NCBI GenBank assembly: GCA_019237115.1
Contig: JAFAHS010000327.1
Span: 21,723 to 85,722, forward strand
DNA length: 64,000 bases
From: Deltaproteobacteria bacterium
Lineage (GTDB): Bacteria > Desulfobacterota > Binatia > Binatales > Binataceae
Direction: 5' to 3'
Positions 18,534-27,651 of this stretch are shown piece by piece; position 1 is the first letter of the stretch, and each line of letters opens with the position of its first letter. Made by a program: the position numbers and the translations under genes. The notes beneath the pieces are model-generated. The model made no database searches. It was given only the letters and a program-made list of their open reading frames with translations, and was not told the DNA's origin.

Positions 18534-19457
18534 ATGGTGGGGAACTCTACACCAGGGCGCGCTTTGATCGAACCTCTCTTATTGGAAGGAGTAAGGGAGA
18601 GCGGTTACACGAAGATTCCTCTGACCAAGGTGCCGGGATGGTACGGCAACATTGCCCTGGACGCTTTGCTCAACGGAATGGCGACTGGACTGTTCATGGC
18701 CGCCGCGGTCAGCGAGTTGGCGGCACCTGCGGTCTTCAACTCCGTGGCAAAAGTAGCTTATCCCGTCGCTCTCGTCCTTTTACTCGTTGATCTGGCACTT
18801 CTCGTGACCGATCTGGGTGATCCGTTGCGGTTCCATCACATGCTCCGGGTTTTCAAGCCTCGTTCGCCCATGTCGGTGGGAACCTGGTGTCTGACGATCT
18901 TCTCCCTTCCCCTGACCGCAGCGGCGGCGCTCAGCCTGCTGGCTGAAATGGGAATCGACCTCGAGCGTGCTCGGATACTCGCGGTGGTCGCCGGACTGTT
19001 GCCGGGCTTCGGTTCGGCGGCGTACAAGGGCGTGTTGCTCAGCACCAACGCGCAGCCAGGTTGGAAAGACGCGCGCTGGATGGGAGGTTATCTCACCAAT
19101 TCTGCTCTGCTGATGGGCTGTGCGGAGTTGCTTCTCCTATCCGCCCTGATGGGGCAACCGCGGGCCACCGCGATCCTAGCCACCGCCTTCATCGTGTTGC
19201 TCATGCTTAACCTGATTCCATTGGGACTGTTGTTTGCGGATCTCCGACCGAGCCATGCTCGACTCTACACACGCGGACAACGGTGGCGCTGTGGCTTGCT
19301 TATGCTTGTTGCCGGAACGCTGATCCCTCTCGGTCTTCTGCTTGTCAGCAGCCGTCTCGGGTTCATATTTGCCGCCGTCCTTTTTCTCTTGTCGGGGAGT
19401 TGGCTCATCCGCTTTGTATACGTCAAGATACCTCACACCTCGCCGTTAGAAATCTGA
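18534..19457 (+). CDS. nrfD: NrfD-type formate dehydrogenase membrane subunit
   Basis: This 307-residue protein has about eight to nine membrane helices and belongs to the NrfD/PsrC family. The N-terminal PGWYGN block and the LVTDLGDPLRF motif are typical of this family. NrfD-type subunits are haem-free and exchange electrons with quinones, in place of the cytochrome b FdnI of E. coli. It therefore makes the complex a formate:quinone oxidoreductase. It starts one base after the beta subunit stop, and its end closes the operon. An imperfect inverted repeat GGAGCA/TGCTCC (19463-19468 with 19500-19505) just downstream may mark the transcript end. Confidence 0.88.
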   Translation: MVGNSTPGRALIEPLLLEGVRESGYTKIPLTKVPGWYGNIALDALLNGMATGLFMAAAVSELAAPAVFNSVAKVAYPVALVLLLVDLALLVTDLGDPLRFHHMLRVFKPRSPMSVGTWCLTIFSLPLTAAAALSLLAEMGIDLERARILAVVAGLLPGFGSAAYKGVLLSTNAQPGWKDARWMGGYLTNSALLMGCAELLLLSALMGQPRATAILATAFIVLLMLNLIPLGLLFADLRPSHARLYTRGQRWRCGLLMLVAGTLIPLGLLLVSSRLGFIFAAVLFLLSGSWLIRFVYVKIPHTSPLEI

Positions 19458-20890
19458 ATTTGGGAGCATCCTGGGATCCGACTCGGGTTCCGACGGAAGT
19501 GCTCCTGCTTTGATTCGCGGCATCAGGCGCGCATTGTGCGGGACTGATCGCGGAGATGACGGCAGGTTTCTTCGGGCACCGATAGCTTGCCTTAGCCCGA
19601 CAGGGTGAGGACCGCGCCTCTTCTTACAGCTACAATGTGCGATTCGAAACGATACGAATGATCTCGCTGAAAATAGTGAAGCTTGACGTCGAACGTTTGA
19701 GTCGACGCAAAATCGCTACTCCGATTCGCCCCGCCGCGACCGTGCCGACGGGCGAGCCCTCCAAAGTTGTACTAGTGTTCGACGCAATCGACGAGGTTCC
19801 AATCACCTTTTTTCGCCCGCTGACAAGGTGGAAGATAGTTGCGGAGCAGCGAGAGGATCGCCACTTCGGCTTCTCCACCGCAAGCATTCGGTGTCCTGGT
19901 GAGCTACCGGTTCTTGGATTCCAACCTCGAAGCGAGTGCGTTGAGCCCGTCCCGAAAAATGCTTTGAAAGCGCCGGGAGACCTCCTGGGTACTTACCGTT
20001 TAAGAAGGCGCGTATCGGGCATATCGCCCAGTTCTGTGCAAAGCTTCATCGGAGGCATCTTTCTGTCGTAGCTAGGTCGACTAAGCCCGGTGATTGCTCT
20101 CTCGGTCTCAGCTATCAAGGCGTGAGTACGAGCTGCACCCCAGCGGTGACGTTGAATTTCACCGCACAGAGGACACCCCAATGTGTTCAACCGAACTGCT
20201 TGAAAAGTTGGGGCCCAAACAAGGTGAATTCTGAAACTGCGATCTAGGGGTGAAGACAAGACTGGGACGAGCCCTTAGCGGCGAAGCGCAGGAGGTGGAG
20301 ACTATCGCCGACATCAATCATTTCCCGCCATGCTGGAACGCATGCTCGAGACAGGGCCCGCAGGTCGGTGACAAAATTAAGGCGAGGGTGATAGATCGCC
20401 ATCAGTGGCCACCAAAAGCTGCAAAGTCATCTGTTGTGACACCGAGGGATTTGAGCACGCCGTCAGCGTCTCGGCGAAAGCCTTTACAATGCAGTCGCGC
20501 AGGGCCTGAAAGTATTCCGGACAAGCGAATGGGTGAATCCGATCGCCGGCAACCACCGTTATCACGGTAAGAATCAAGGAAGCCGAGATTGAACATCGGT
20601 TGCGCGTCCGCGATTTTGAGGCTTGGTTGGAGCGGAGCAACAAGTTTCCAGGTGAGATGGTTCGAAGGCAGCGAATCCGCGATCGGCTAAACCCTAGACG
20701 AGAAACAGCCATGTGGTTTGTTGGGTTTCGAGGTCTGGGACGCCACTTCGACGCATCCCAGAATCCGACGGAAGCTCGACCTATCAGAGTGCGGCTTTGC
20801 TGGGCGAGTTCCGCGCCAGACAATCCAAGACCCTTGTATTCAGTTGGGGTGGTCGCACTTTAGCTTTGCTAGATGCAACGGGGGGTCAAA
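19458..20890. other. Gene-poor stretch with a repeat relic
   Basis: These ~1.4 kb contain no gene I recognise. There are short open frames on both strands, the longest about 145 codons (19637-20071), without family resemblance or a plausible ribosome site. The only structure is copy B of the diverged repeat (20105-20250). The stretch lies just outside the formate dehydrogenase operon and next to a frameshifted gene, which fits an eroded insertion site. Confidence 0.5.
20105..20250. repeat. Diverged ~150-bp repeat, copy B (probable insertion-sequence relic)
   Basis: This is the second copy of the element at 13748-13900, in the same orientation, with about 70% identity by eye and one or two small gaps. 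The pair brackets the formate dehydrogenase operon. No intact transposase lies between or beside the copies. It may be the remains of two insertion sequences of one family. Confidence 0.65.
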
Positions 20891-21597
20891 ATGCCGGAAC
20901 CCAAGACGCAAGATTTTCGAGCCGTGAACGAACAGGTCGGTTCGCGCGTGCTACTGGTAGCGACCAGCCTACTTACTTCTCGCTTTAGTTGGTCTGATAG
21001 CAGTGGGAACGTTCCCTGCCGCGACTGAAACCGGGGATCAGCTCGTGGCTTGGTTTCGTGAGAAGGGCGAGTCTGCGCGTTTGTTCGTGTGGGCTTGGAC
21101 GGTAGCCATCCCTCCATTGGCAGTAATGGTCTCATGTCTGCGACGCCAGCTCCCCGCACCCCATCGAGACGTTTTTTTAATCGGAGCAGTCTCGTACCTG
21201 ATCGCAATCGAAATTGCGACATGGACGTGGGTGGGGCTGGCGCTTCTCGCAGACGTTCTGAATCCGGCAACCACTCGCACGGTGCTCGATGTTGTGATTT
21301 TCCTTGGGCCAGTACTGACAGGATCGACAACTACCATGATGGCTCCGGTCACATTGTTGGCATTGCTTGGGCAGTCGCGAATCCCTCGCTGGCTTGGGGT
21401 TTTGGGATTTGTAACTTTTCTTGAGCAAGCGGTCGAAACGATCACCATCTTCAGGTCGAGCGGTTTCACTCAGCCGGGCGGCGCGATGAATATGCAGCTT
21501 TGGCGCGACGCTAACTCTAGGCTGGTTGGTAGCCTTTGGAATATGGGGCGGACTGCGGGGATACGCGATGAAACCTGGCGAGCCGCAACCAATCTGA
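20891..21597 (+). pseudogene. Hydrophobic membrane protein with two frame breaks
   Basis: A membrane protein reads through three frames. It starts at ATG 20891 (first ~27 residues, ending in a hydrophobic stretch), shifts at about 20965-20985 into the frame covering 21003-21498, and shifts again at about 21500. Dropping one T from CTTTGG at 21499-21503 restores a tail (GATLTLGWLVAFGIW, then GLRGYAM) that ends at TGA 21595-21597. The middle frame holds four or so membrane segments and the blocks GPVLTGSTTTMMAPVTLLAL and RWLGVLGF. I recall similar uncharacterised actinobacterial and mycobacterial membrane proteins but have no function for them. It is a decayed gene, or an intact one with sequencing errors. 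Confidence 0.65.
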
Positions 21598-21795
21598 GTG
21601 AGTACGGCTTTGCCTTTAGCAAAAAATGAGAGAGCAGGTGCTGGCAGCGATTGCTGAAGAGGTGGCGGCTATTGTCGGACTGTCGGAACGAGAACGCTCG
21701 GCGAGCAGACAGCGATCGAAAGGAAAAGGGCGCGGCTCACGAGAATCGCAGTCCGCGCGGCTTCAAGAGGCATTCAATCCCCCAGGCCACACGGC

Positions 21796-23166
21796 TTATC
21801 GTGGCTGGAGCGACTTTTCCTGATGTAGCTCGCGAAATTCCTTGCCGCTTGGCAACTCCCAATCTAAACCCCGCATTTCCGAGTCAGAAACGCGGTTGTG
21901 AGAGAACACCAAAACGGCTCGGAGACCGTCGGTGATGTAGGGATCCCCGGTTAGATTCTTGCGTGGGGACGCCAGAGTTGCCACTTCGCCACCTCTGACA
22001 TATCCCACTTTCGTCACCATGTGAGAACGAAACAAATCTTGCACCAGGTACTCCCGGTTATGGTCCACGTGAGGATCAATTCGGTGGGTTGCGAGATTCC
22101 AAGTCGCCAAGGTGAAGCGGACCCCAATATCACGGCTGACCTGACCAACCCACACGGGCTTTCCCTCGAACCGCATCGGCGCGCGCCACAGGCGTACGTG
22201 GTCTCTTGCCTCGATGGTTGCCCTCGGCTTTTGAATCGTCACGTCTTGTTGTCGCCCGAAAACATAAAGGGAACTAGCAGGGGCATGTCGAAAAGAGGTT
22301 CCAAACAAGAACGATCTGGTCTCTTTCCAGGATGATGCAAAATCCACTTCCTCTGCCAGGTCCCACTGCCGATCGAAGAATGCGGAAAAAATATCGTCCT
22401 CGTTGCCGACGAGAATTATGTTAATCGGGTCTCCCTGGACGGTGCCGTCGTGATTTGTCGTGCAAGCAGGCAATCGCTCCACCGCTTCGCGAAAGCCCCT
22501 TTCATCGGAGTACGCTATCTCGTCCTGCTTGTAACGCTCACTCACGAGCAGCGCGTCGTACTGCGTTGGGAATCCGGGAACCGGCAGGAGAAAACTCAGA
22601 ACTTTTGGTTTGGTTCCTCTCGGTCCGACGAGCTCGATTTGCGTATATTTCGCTCCGAGATCCTTGTTGGTGTAAACAAAGCCAGAGACCGTACTGCCGG
22701 GGGGTATTACCTGTGGGATCGCGCTGTCCAGGAAATATGCATCCATGTGCGCGTTTGCGGACACGAACAACCGGTAGTGATTTCGATACGCCGCTTCCAA
22801 GGGCGAAAACATGTTCTGATCGACGCTAACACGGTTAAAGGCATACGGGACGTGATCGTGATTGTCGATACTGATCCATAGGGGTTGCACCCCAGAGTCG
22901 TAGACCGGCACGGCGAAGCTCTTTTTGCTCTCCTCGGCGGACAAAACCGCCGCCGTGATTCGAACCTCGCCGTCACTTTGGGTCCTGGCCTGCGGAAGAG
23001 AATTCAGATCGACGAGAGGCTGAGGTCGATATATGGTGCAACCAAAGGTCGCAACGGTTAACAGGCCAACGATGCCTCGTTTACCCGCGTTTTGTATTCG
23101 CAAACGAAGGAATGCTCTGACGGTCCTTCTACTTGGCTTCGAGCACGTGCTCATTAACCTCGACAC
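21796..23166 (-). CDS. LssY_C-domain lipoprotein
   Basis: This 456-residue protein has a basic N-terminus, a short hydrophobic stretch and a lipobox-like sequence ending at Cys43 (TVATFGC), so it is probably a membrane-anchored lipoprotein. The following region (about 85-420) has the LssY C-terminal domain pattern, including PLWISIDNHD, then DPINIILVG, and a repeated REYLVQDLF/VGYV block. LssY was named from a Legionella secretion locus, but its role is unknown. The annotated start could be later than 23166, since the first ~30 residues are very basic. The neighbours give no functional hint. Confidence 0.7.
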   Translation of the reverse strand: MSRLMSTCSKPSRRTVRAFLRLRIQNAGKRGIVGLLTVATFGCTIYRPQPLVDLNSLPQARTQSDGEVRITAAVLSAEESKKSFAVPVYDSGVQPLWISIDNHDHVPYAFNRVSVDQNMFSPLEAAYRNHYRLFVSANAHMDAYFLDSAIPQVIPPGSTVSGFVYTNKDLGAKYTQIELVGPRGTKPKVLSFLLPVPGFPTQYDALLVSERYKQDEIAYSDERGFREAVERLPACTTNHDGTVQGDPINIILVGNEDDIFSAFFDRQWDLAEEVDFASSWKETRSFLFGTSFRHAPASSLYVFGRQQDVTIQKPRATIEARDHVRLWRAPMRFEGKPVWVGQVSRDIGVRFTLATWNLATHRIDPHVDHNREYLVQDLFRSHMVTKVGYVRGGEVATLASPRKNLTGDPYITDGLRAVLVFSHNRVSDSEMRGLDWELPSGKEFRELHQEKSLQPR

Positions 23167-23426
23167 TCAATTTGGCGCTCTTCTTGGCGGAATTCGATAC
23201 TATGTCGCGCTGGCCATCGAGGCATGTTGAAAAAGTGCTGGAAGCTTAGGTAGTTCAATCCTACCGGTAGCATTCTTGAAGCCGGCTACATAACCCGAAC
23301 TGAATCTTCCCCGCGGAACACAATGTGGAACTACTTGAGCGGTTGGGTCGTTCGGCGGATGCGGCGCTTTGCGCGTTCTGACCCTGGGGGTCGAATAATC
23401 AAGTCCCAGCCTCGCGATTTTCGTCG

Positions 23427-23810
23427 CTATCTGATCCGTCGCCGATTTGGCAAGTCGCGCTGCGATCGCCTGCGCCGCTTCTCGCCACCGAGCGTTTCCA
23501 CGAAATCGACCCCGAGCTGAATCCATTTCGCAAGAGCGGCCTCGGTTCGGTAACCTTCCGGTATGACTCTTACGAAACCGGTCATGGTCCGCCCGGCCAT
23601 CTCCATCGGTCTCACGTGCGGGTCGCCGAGCATCGGTTCTTGGGCCTGCGCACCGACCCGGACCAGAAGACCGCCGCGGCTGCTGACCGAGCAGCACATG
23701 GCACCGTTCACCATGAAGCAAAGTCCTCCCATCAGCTTCTTTTCAACCACATCGCTGCGGATAGACAGCAAGTTGCGGACGCGCTCGGCCGTCTTTTCGT
23801 CGTAAGCCAT
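23427..23810 (-). CDS. TfoX/Sxy N-terminal domain protein
   Basis: This 127-residue protein begins MAYDEKTAERVR and contains the family's KKLMGGLCFMVNGAMCCSV block (about 24-42). The GLLVRVG and PMEMAGRTMTGFVRV blocks follow, which is the TfoX N-terminal domain fold. The competence regulator Sxy/TfoX shares this domain, but small stand-alone versions are common and uncharacterised. The last ~20 residues are very basic and run past the usual end of the domain. It lies alone between the LssY gene and the SRPBCC gene on the same strand. Confidence 0.8.
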   Translation of the reverse strand: MAYDEKTAERVRNLLSIRSDVVEKKLMGGLCFMVNGAMCCSVSSRGGLLVRVGAQAQEPMLGDPHVRPMEMAGRTMTGFVRVIPEGYRTEAALAKWIQLGVDFVETLGGEKRRRRSQRDLPNRRRIR

Positions 23811-23820
23811 GCCGTTCGCC

Positions 23821-24286
23821 TTAGGAAGATAAGATTTCAGCCAGCCGACCCAAGCTGGTCCGCCAACCGTCAGTCGTATTATTACCCTGTTCAGGCGAGA
23901 CGATGCCCGAATGGTTTATCGTCAGACGCGTGCCTCCGGGGGATTGGCTCTAAAAGGTAGGTCACGATCGACGGATCCTCGGGTGCCCCGACCCTATGCC
24001 AGGTATGCACGAGCTTTCGCGGCGGGTCGACTTCGAGGAACTCTCCCTCAAGCGTATAGGGCTGGCCGCGCGCCATGCCAGAGGCTCGCCACCATCCTCC
24101 GACTTTGACTTCGCCCGCCCATTCTCTCGTGTCGAACGCGCCGGGATTGACCCACCAATCCACGATCTCTTCCGAGGCCAAAGCCCGGAAAGTCCGCTCG
24201 GGAGGGGCGGCGATGTCGACTGAGGCGACGATTCGATCATCATTCAGTTTTGCCGTTGCACATGCGCGCATCTTGACCTCGCTCAT
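23821..24286 (-). pseudogene. SRPBCC/AHSA1-family protein with a 3' frame break
   Basis: The intact part (24286 to about 23955) has the AHSA1-type START fold. Visible features are an AAPPERTFRALASEEIVDWW block, then WAGEVKVGGWWRA, and LVHTWH before VTYLLEP. At a run of five C (minus strand, about 23950) the frame slips. Removing one C restores PGGTRLTINHSG and a full family-like C-terminus that ends at the TAA encoded at 23821-23823. As written, the protein stops at 23891 with 131 residues. The start overlaps the arsR stop by four bases, giving the standard ArsR-SRPBCC operon found widely in soil bacteria. A homopolymer sequencing error is as likely as a real mutation. Confidence 0.75.
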
Positions 24287-24603
24287 TTTACCTCAAGCTT
24301 ACGTTTTAGGTTTGTTAAACTGGCCTGCCAAAAGGCCCGATAACCTTCGAGCCACCCCGCCACGCCCTGCAGCGGCACGGGGTTGACGGTGTAAATCTGC
24401 TCGCGGCCGATGCGTTGAGCGATAACCAGCCGCGCGTCACGCAACACCTTCAAATGTTGGGAAACGGCCGGTCTGCTTGACCTAAAGTCGGCGGCCAGAG
24501 CGCCGGCATTCGCTGGCCCCGCGCGTAAACGATCCAGAATAGCGCGCCGTGTCGGATCGGCGATCGCTCGAAATGGGTCTGACTTTGCTAGCATTCGCGA
24601 CAT
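24283..24603 (-). CDS. ArsR-family transcriptional regulator
   Basis: This winged-helix repressor of about 106 residues starts MSRMLAK. It has the family's IADPTRRAILDRL block, a recognition helix in SRPAVSQHLKVLRDARLV and the wing GREQIYTVNP. The longer frame that starts at 24870 has a non-conserved 89-residue front and is rejected as the start. It contains no obvious CxC metal site, so it is probably one of the non-metal ArsR proteins that pair with AHSA1/SRPBCC genes. It is translationally coupled to the SRPBCC gene. A palindromic AT-rich sequence sits directly upstream. Confidence 0.88.
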   Translation of the reverse strand: MSRMLAKSDPFRAIADPTRRAILDRLRAGPANAGALAADFRSSRPAVSQHLKVLRDARLVIAQRIGREQIYTVNPVPLQGVAGWLEGYRAFWQASLTNLKRKLEVK

Positions 24604-24608
24604 GATAT

Positions 24609-24629
24609 GTAAGCAATTAATTACGTAAC
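24609..24629. promoter_or_regulatory. AT-rich palindromic site upstream of arsR
   Basis: An AT-rich stretch stands out from the GC-rich surroundings. It contains AATTAATT (24615-24622) overlapping TTACGTAA (24621-24628), both self-complementary, within 30 bases of the ArsR start. ArsR-type repressors usually bind such palindromes over their own promoter. The role is inferred from position only. Confidence 0.35.
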
Positions 24630-25591
24630 CAGGAGAACGCATGCTTGTCAAGTTCACGATCCGTCCAAAACCTCGTCTGTTCGCTACGGCACGACTGGCG
24701 AACGCTCGCTTGCATCCGTTAGGAGACCAAGTATCTGATTCGGAATTTAGGGTACTGAACCTGGGTCGGCATACTGACTCTCGTTCGACCCATGCTGACC
24801 TCACCCAACCCTCCAGCCTCACTCCCCTGTTGGGACAAGCCCTCCTAGGGTGGGGGTCCCACTCAGACAAACCCGCACCTGAACGCTCCCGCGGGCTCTA
24901 TCGATTCAGCCTGGGTAACAGCGACGCGCGCACCGGCGTTTTCCGGGATCTGCGCCGCGAAGCCACGCCACAGCTGAGCCGTTTCAGTCGCGCCGCCCGC
25001 CTCGAGCCTATGATGCACAGGCGCTGCAGTCGGAAGTTGTGGATCAGATTGGAAGCGTGTAGCTACTTGAGGAAAGGAAAACTCAGCCCCCTTCGCGAGA
25101 CTCGGAGGCATGAAGCCCGCCTGCTTGCGCGGCGCGGCAAGCAGTATGTCCTGCTTAAGAATTGGGACTTCAACGCCGACCCGCGGAAGTCCAAACCAAT
25201 TTCTTCAGTAGAGGGGTCCGCTCCCAACAAATCCATGCAGTTCGCCACTCCTGCACGACCGTCGCCTCGCGGACTCGCATCGTTCGCAGCTGGAGCGGCG
25301 GCGTAACCGAACCCCCGCGGGTCGATGAAAGTGCACGAACAGATCGCGGTTTGCGAGATCTGTGAAAGCGGAGACTTCCAACTTGCGCTTTACGATTTCG
25401 GTTTGCAGCATCAGCTTCCCGATGCGACGGCACTCACAGTGGCGCCGCCCCATTGAGATCGCGGCGGTGTTCAGACCGGCGGGTCTGGAAGCTGCTCGGC
25501 GAGATCCGCAGAATCGACTCGATCTGGATCGTGCTCGACCAGGCGGTATCACGACTTGCGCCGTTCGCCAGTTGACAGTCCCCGGCCGCGC
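24630..25591. other. Gene-free stretch between arsR and arsM
   Basis: About 960 bases carry no gene I can support. A 221-codon plus-strand frame (24641-25306) is Arg- and Ser-rich with no recognisable block, and the minus-strand frames are equally featureless. The promoter of arsR must lie at its left end. Confidence 0.45.
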
Positions 25592-26413
25592 TCAAAGAGC
25601 GGTGGGTTTTCGTGCCCGAATGAATGCGCTTGCGAATTTACCATCTGCAGCGGTGGCAACGCGGTCTGCATCAGGCCCAATGCTGCGCAAAAGCTCCTTT
25701 GCCTGTGCTGCCTGGTACACGCGGGTCGGTTCAAGCTCGATATCCCTGAACCCGGCGCGTCCGAGCTTCGCTTCGTATTCGTGGTCCTCCAGCGCCCCTG
25801 CAATGCATCCGACCCACAACTCGACCTTGTCCCTGATCTCGTTGGGCATTTCCCCGCGCACGACGATGTCCGACAGGGCGACGCGTCCGCCCGGCTTGAG
25901 GACGCGGAAAGCCTCTTTCAAAACCCGGTCCTTGCTGGCGGACAGGTTGATTACGCAGTTAGAAATGATCACCTCGACCGAGTCGTCCGGAAGCGGAATG
26001 TTCTCGATTTCTCCCTTCAGGAACTCGACATTTGTGACGCCGGCCTTGCGCTGATTGTCGCGCGCCAATTCCAGCATTTCGTCGGTCATGTCCAGGCCGT
26101 AGGCTTTGCCCGCGGGGCCGACCCGCCGCGCCGAAAGCAATACGTCGATTCCACCGCCCGAGCCGAGATCGAGGACGATCTCACCGGCTTTCAGTTCAGC
26201 CAACGCCGTCGGGTTACCGCATCCCAGCGACGCCGCCAGCGCCTCGCTGGGAATCTGCGCTGTCTCTGCGTCCGCATAGAGGCTGGAGGTTATCGGATCG
26301 CCACATGCGCTCGCCGATGACCCGCAGCATGCCGACCCCTTCACGTTGCGCACCTTCAACGCTTCGCGCCCGTATCGGTCGCGCACTTCCTGCTTGATTG
26401 ATGTCTCGTCCAC
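25592..26413 (-). CDS. arsM: Arsenite S-adenosylmethionine methyltransferase ArsM
   Basis: ArsM converts trivalent arsenic to methylated, partly volatile species using S-adenosylmethionine. The 273-residue protein has the class I methyltransferase motif LDLGSGGGID (81-90). The three cysteines that bind As(III) are visible as Cys65 (GCGNP), Cys153 (SNCVINL) and Cys203 (VGCIAGAL). An additional Cys-Cys pair (29-30) and Cys37 near the N-terminus are common in the family. No other ars gene (arsB, arsC, acr3) is adjacent, and the ArsR at 24283 is separated by a kilobase. The function call is firm and the regulation is unknown. Confidence 0.93.
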   Translation of the reverse strand: MDETSIKQEVRDRYGREALKVRNVKGSACCGSSASACGDPITSSLYADAETAQIPSEALAASLGCGNPTALAELKAGEIVLDLGSGGGIDVLLSARRVGPAGKAYGLDMTDEMLELARDNQRKAGVTNVEFLKGEIENIPLPDDSVEVIISNCVINLSASKDRVLKEAFRVLKPGGRVALSDIVVRGEMPNEIRDKVELWVGCIAGALEDHEYEAKLGRAGFRDIELEPTRVYQAAQAKELLRSIGPDADRVATAADGKFASAFIRARKPTAL

Positions 26414-26779
26414 GTTTTTTTCTCCGCCTATGGCTTGCCCGCTGCGAAATGGCGACTGGAACGGTGAACTTCGATGCAGAACGCTTGAGCCTTCCCGCGC
26501 TTAAGATCGCCCCTGTACCGCTCGACCTTACTATGTAATGGCGGAACCTCGCCACACCAATTGATGGGATTCGCGGCACATTCAAAATACCTGGTGGGCT
26601 GGCTCTGACAGCGGCGATGACAAACCGTGCTGCAAAGGGCAGGAGCTAGATGCAGGCGGCGAAAAACGGAGGCCACTGCAAGACAAGCGCACAAATGCAA
26701 TGGTTTTGTGACTTACAGTCATGCCGACCCGGACCCGGCAGAAGCTCTTTCACGGGACGGGTTCGCGGGGGCGCAGCGG
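26414..26779. other. Gap upstream of arsM
   Basis: These ~365 bases hold no recognised gene. A minus-strand frame (26428-26700, 90 codons) would encode a small cysteine-containing protein (CHRRC, FECAANP, WCGEV), but it resembles nothing I know and has no clear ribosome site. It could hold the arsM promoter. Confidence 0.4.
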
Positions 26780-27538
26780 TCATTGACTGATTTGCGCGAT
26801 TGCGTTGTGCAACGGCGCCGCGGAGATTCGCATCAGCCCGGCGAAGGGGTTGTCCAGTTCGAGGATCAGGTAGATCGCTCCCGAAACCGACAGAGCGCAC
26901 ACGATCAGGGTAGCGATGACGGCCGGGTTTCGGGGTGCGAAGAGGCCGAAGCTGGTGAAAATGACAGTTAGCCAGAAGACCATCACCACCAAGAATGGTA
27001 CCGGGACCGAGCTGCCTGCCTGCTGCAGCAACAGGGAACGGGTTTGCCCCAGATTGTAGGCGGTCTGCAGCGCCTGGCTCTGGAGCAAACGCTCGAAGTC
27101 ATTGCGCGGCGCAAGTTCCTGAATCTTTTCATAGAAGCTGGTGGCCCCGGATCGGAACTCCGGCGAATCCAATCTTGCAGATCTCGAGGTGCCCTCAGAC
27201 CAACTCCGATCCAGTGCGAGGGCTGTTCGACGCACCACCTGACGAGCCGCGCTGGCTTCCGGTCCGTAGCGGGCAAGGATGCGATCGAGCTGGATGATGT
27301 CGGCGGACATCGAGATGACTTCCCCCGCCTGCGCGTCGTATGAGCCTTTCGCCGAGGCGATCAACAACCCGAGCACGAGGGCAGACAACGTCGCGATAAG
27401 GGCCATCCCGAGGTTCACGACATTTTTGGAATCAGCGTCCAGATAATGGTCGGGCAGGAAACCGCGCAGCAGCATGCCGAGCAGGGCACCTCCAAAAACG
27501 CACGCGAAAACGATCCAACTAATTGCGATGGGACTCAC
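26780..27538 (-). CDS. DUF4239 membrane protein
   Basis: This 252-residue protein has two N-terminal membrane segments (about 5-25 and 40-62), a soluble helical middle (about 70-175) and two C-terminal segments (about 178-200 and 206-228). The middle holds ISMSADIIQLDRILARYG, then an RR-x-x-LAL helix. The layout and the LVLGLLIASAKGSYDA block match DUF4239 (bestrophin-like) proteins, whose function is unknown. It ends in a short amphipathic tail. It stands alone between arsM and the Rieske dioxygenase genes on the same strand. Confidence 0.8.
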   Translation of the reverse strand: MSPIAISWIVFACVFGGALLGMLLRGFLPDHYLDADSKNVVNLGMALIATLSALVLGLLIASAKGSYDAQAGEVISMSADIIQLDRILARYGPEASAARQVVRRTALALDRSWSEGTSRSARLDSPEFRSGATSFYEKIQELAPRNDFERLLQSQALQTAYNLGQTRSLLLQQAGSSVPVPFLVVMVFWLTVIFTSFGLFAPRNPAVIATLIVCALSVSGAIYLILELDNPFAGLMRISAAPLHNAIAQISQ

Positions 27539-27651
27539 GACTTAAGGCACCCCCAAGTTACCGAGACGCTTTGGTGCGACGTATCTGGTCACCGGGCGCC
27601 GGCCAAGAACATAGCTTGCCAAAAGCTGACATCTTATAGGTGTACGAACTT

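Noticed and set aside
19637..20071. 144-codon frame in the gene-poor stretch
   Set aside because: The opposite strand is equally open, the composition is unremarkable and nothing resembles a known family.
24604..24870. Extended 195-residue form of the ArsR regulator
   Set aside because: The extra 89 residues are not conserved and include the AT-rich promoter region; the compact start at 24603 fits the family.
24641..25306. 221-codon plus-strand frame between arsR and arsM
   Set aside because: It has a low-complexity, Arg/Ser-rich composition, no family resemblance and no convincing ribosome site.
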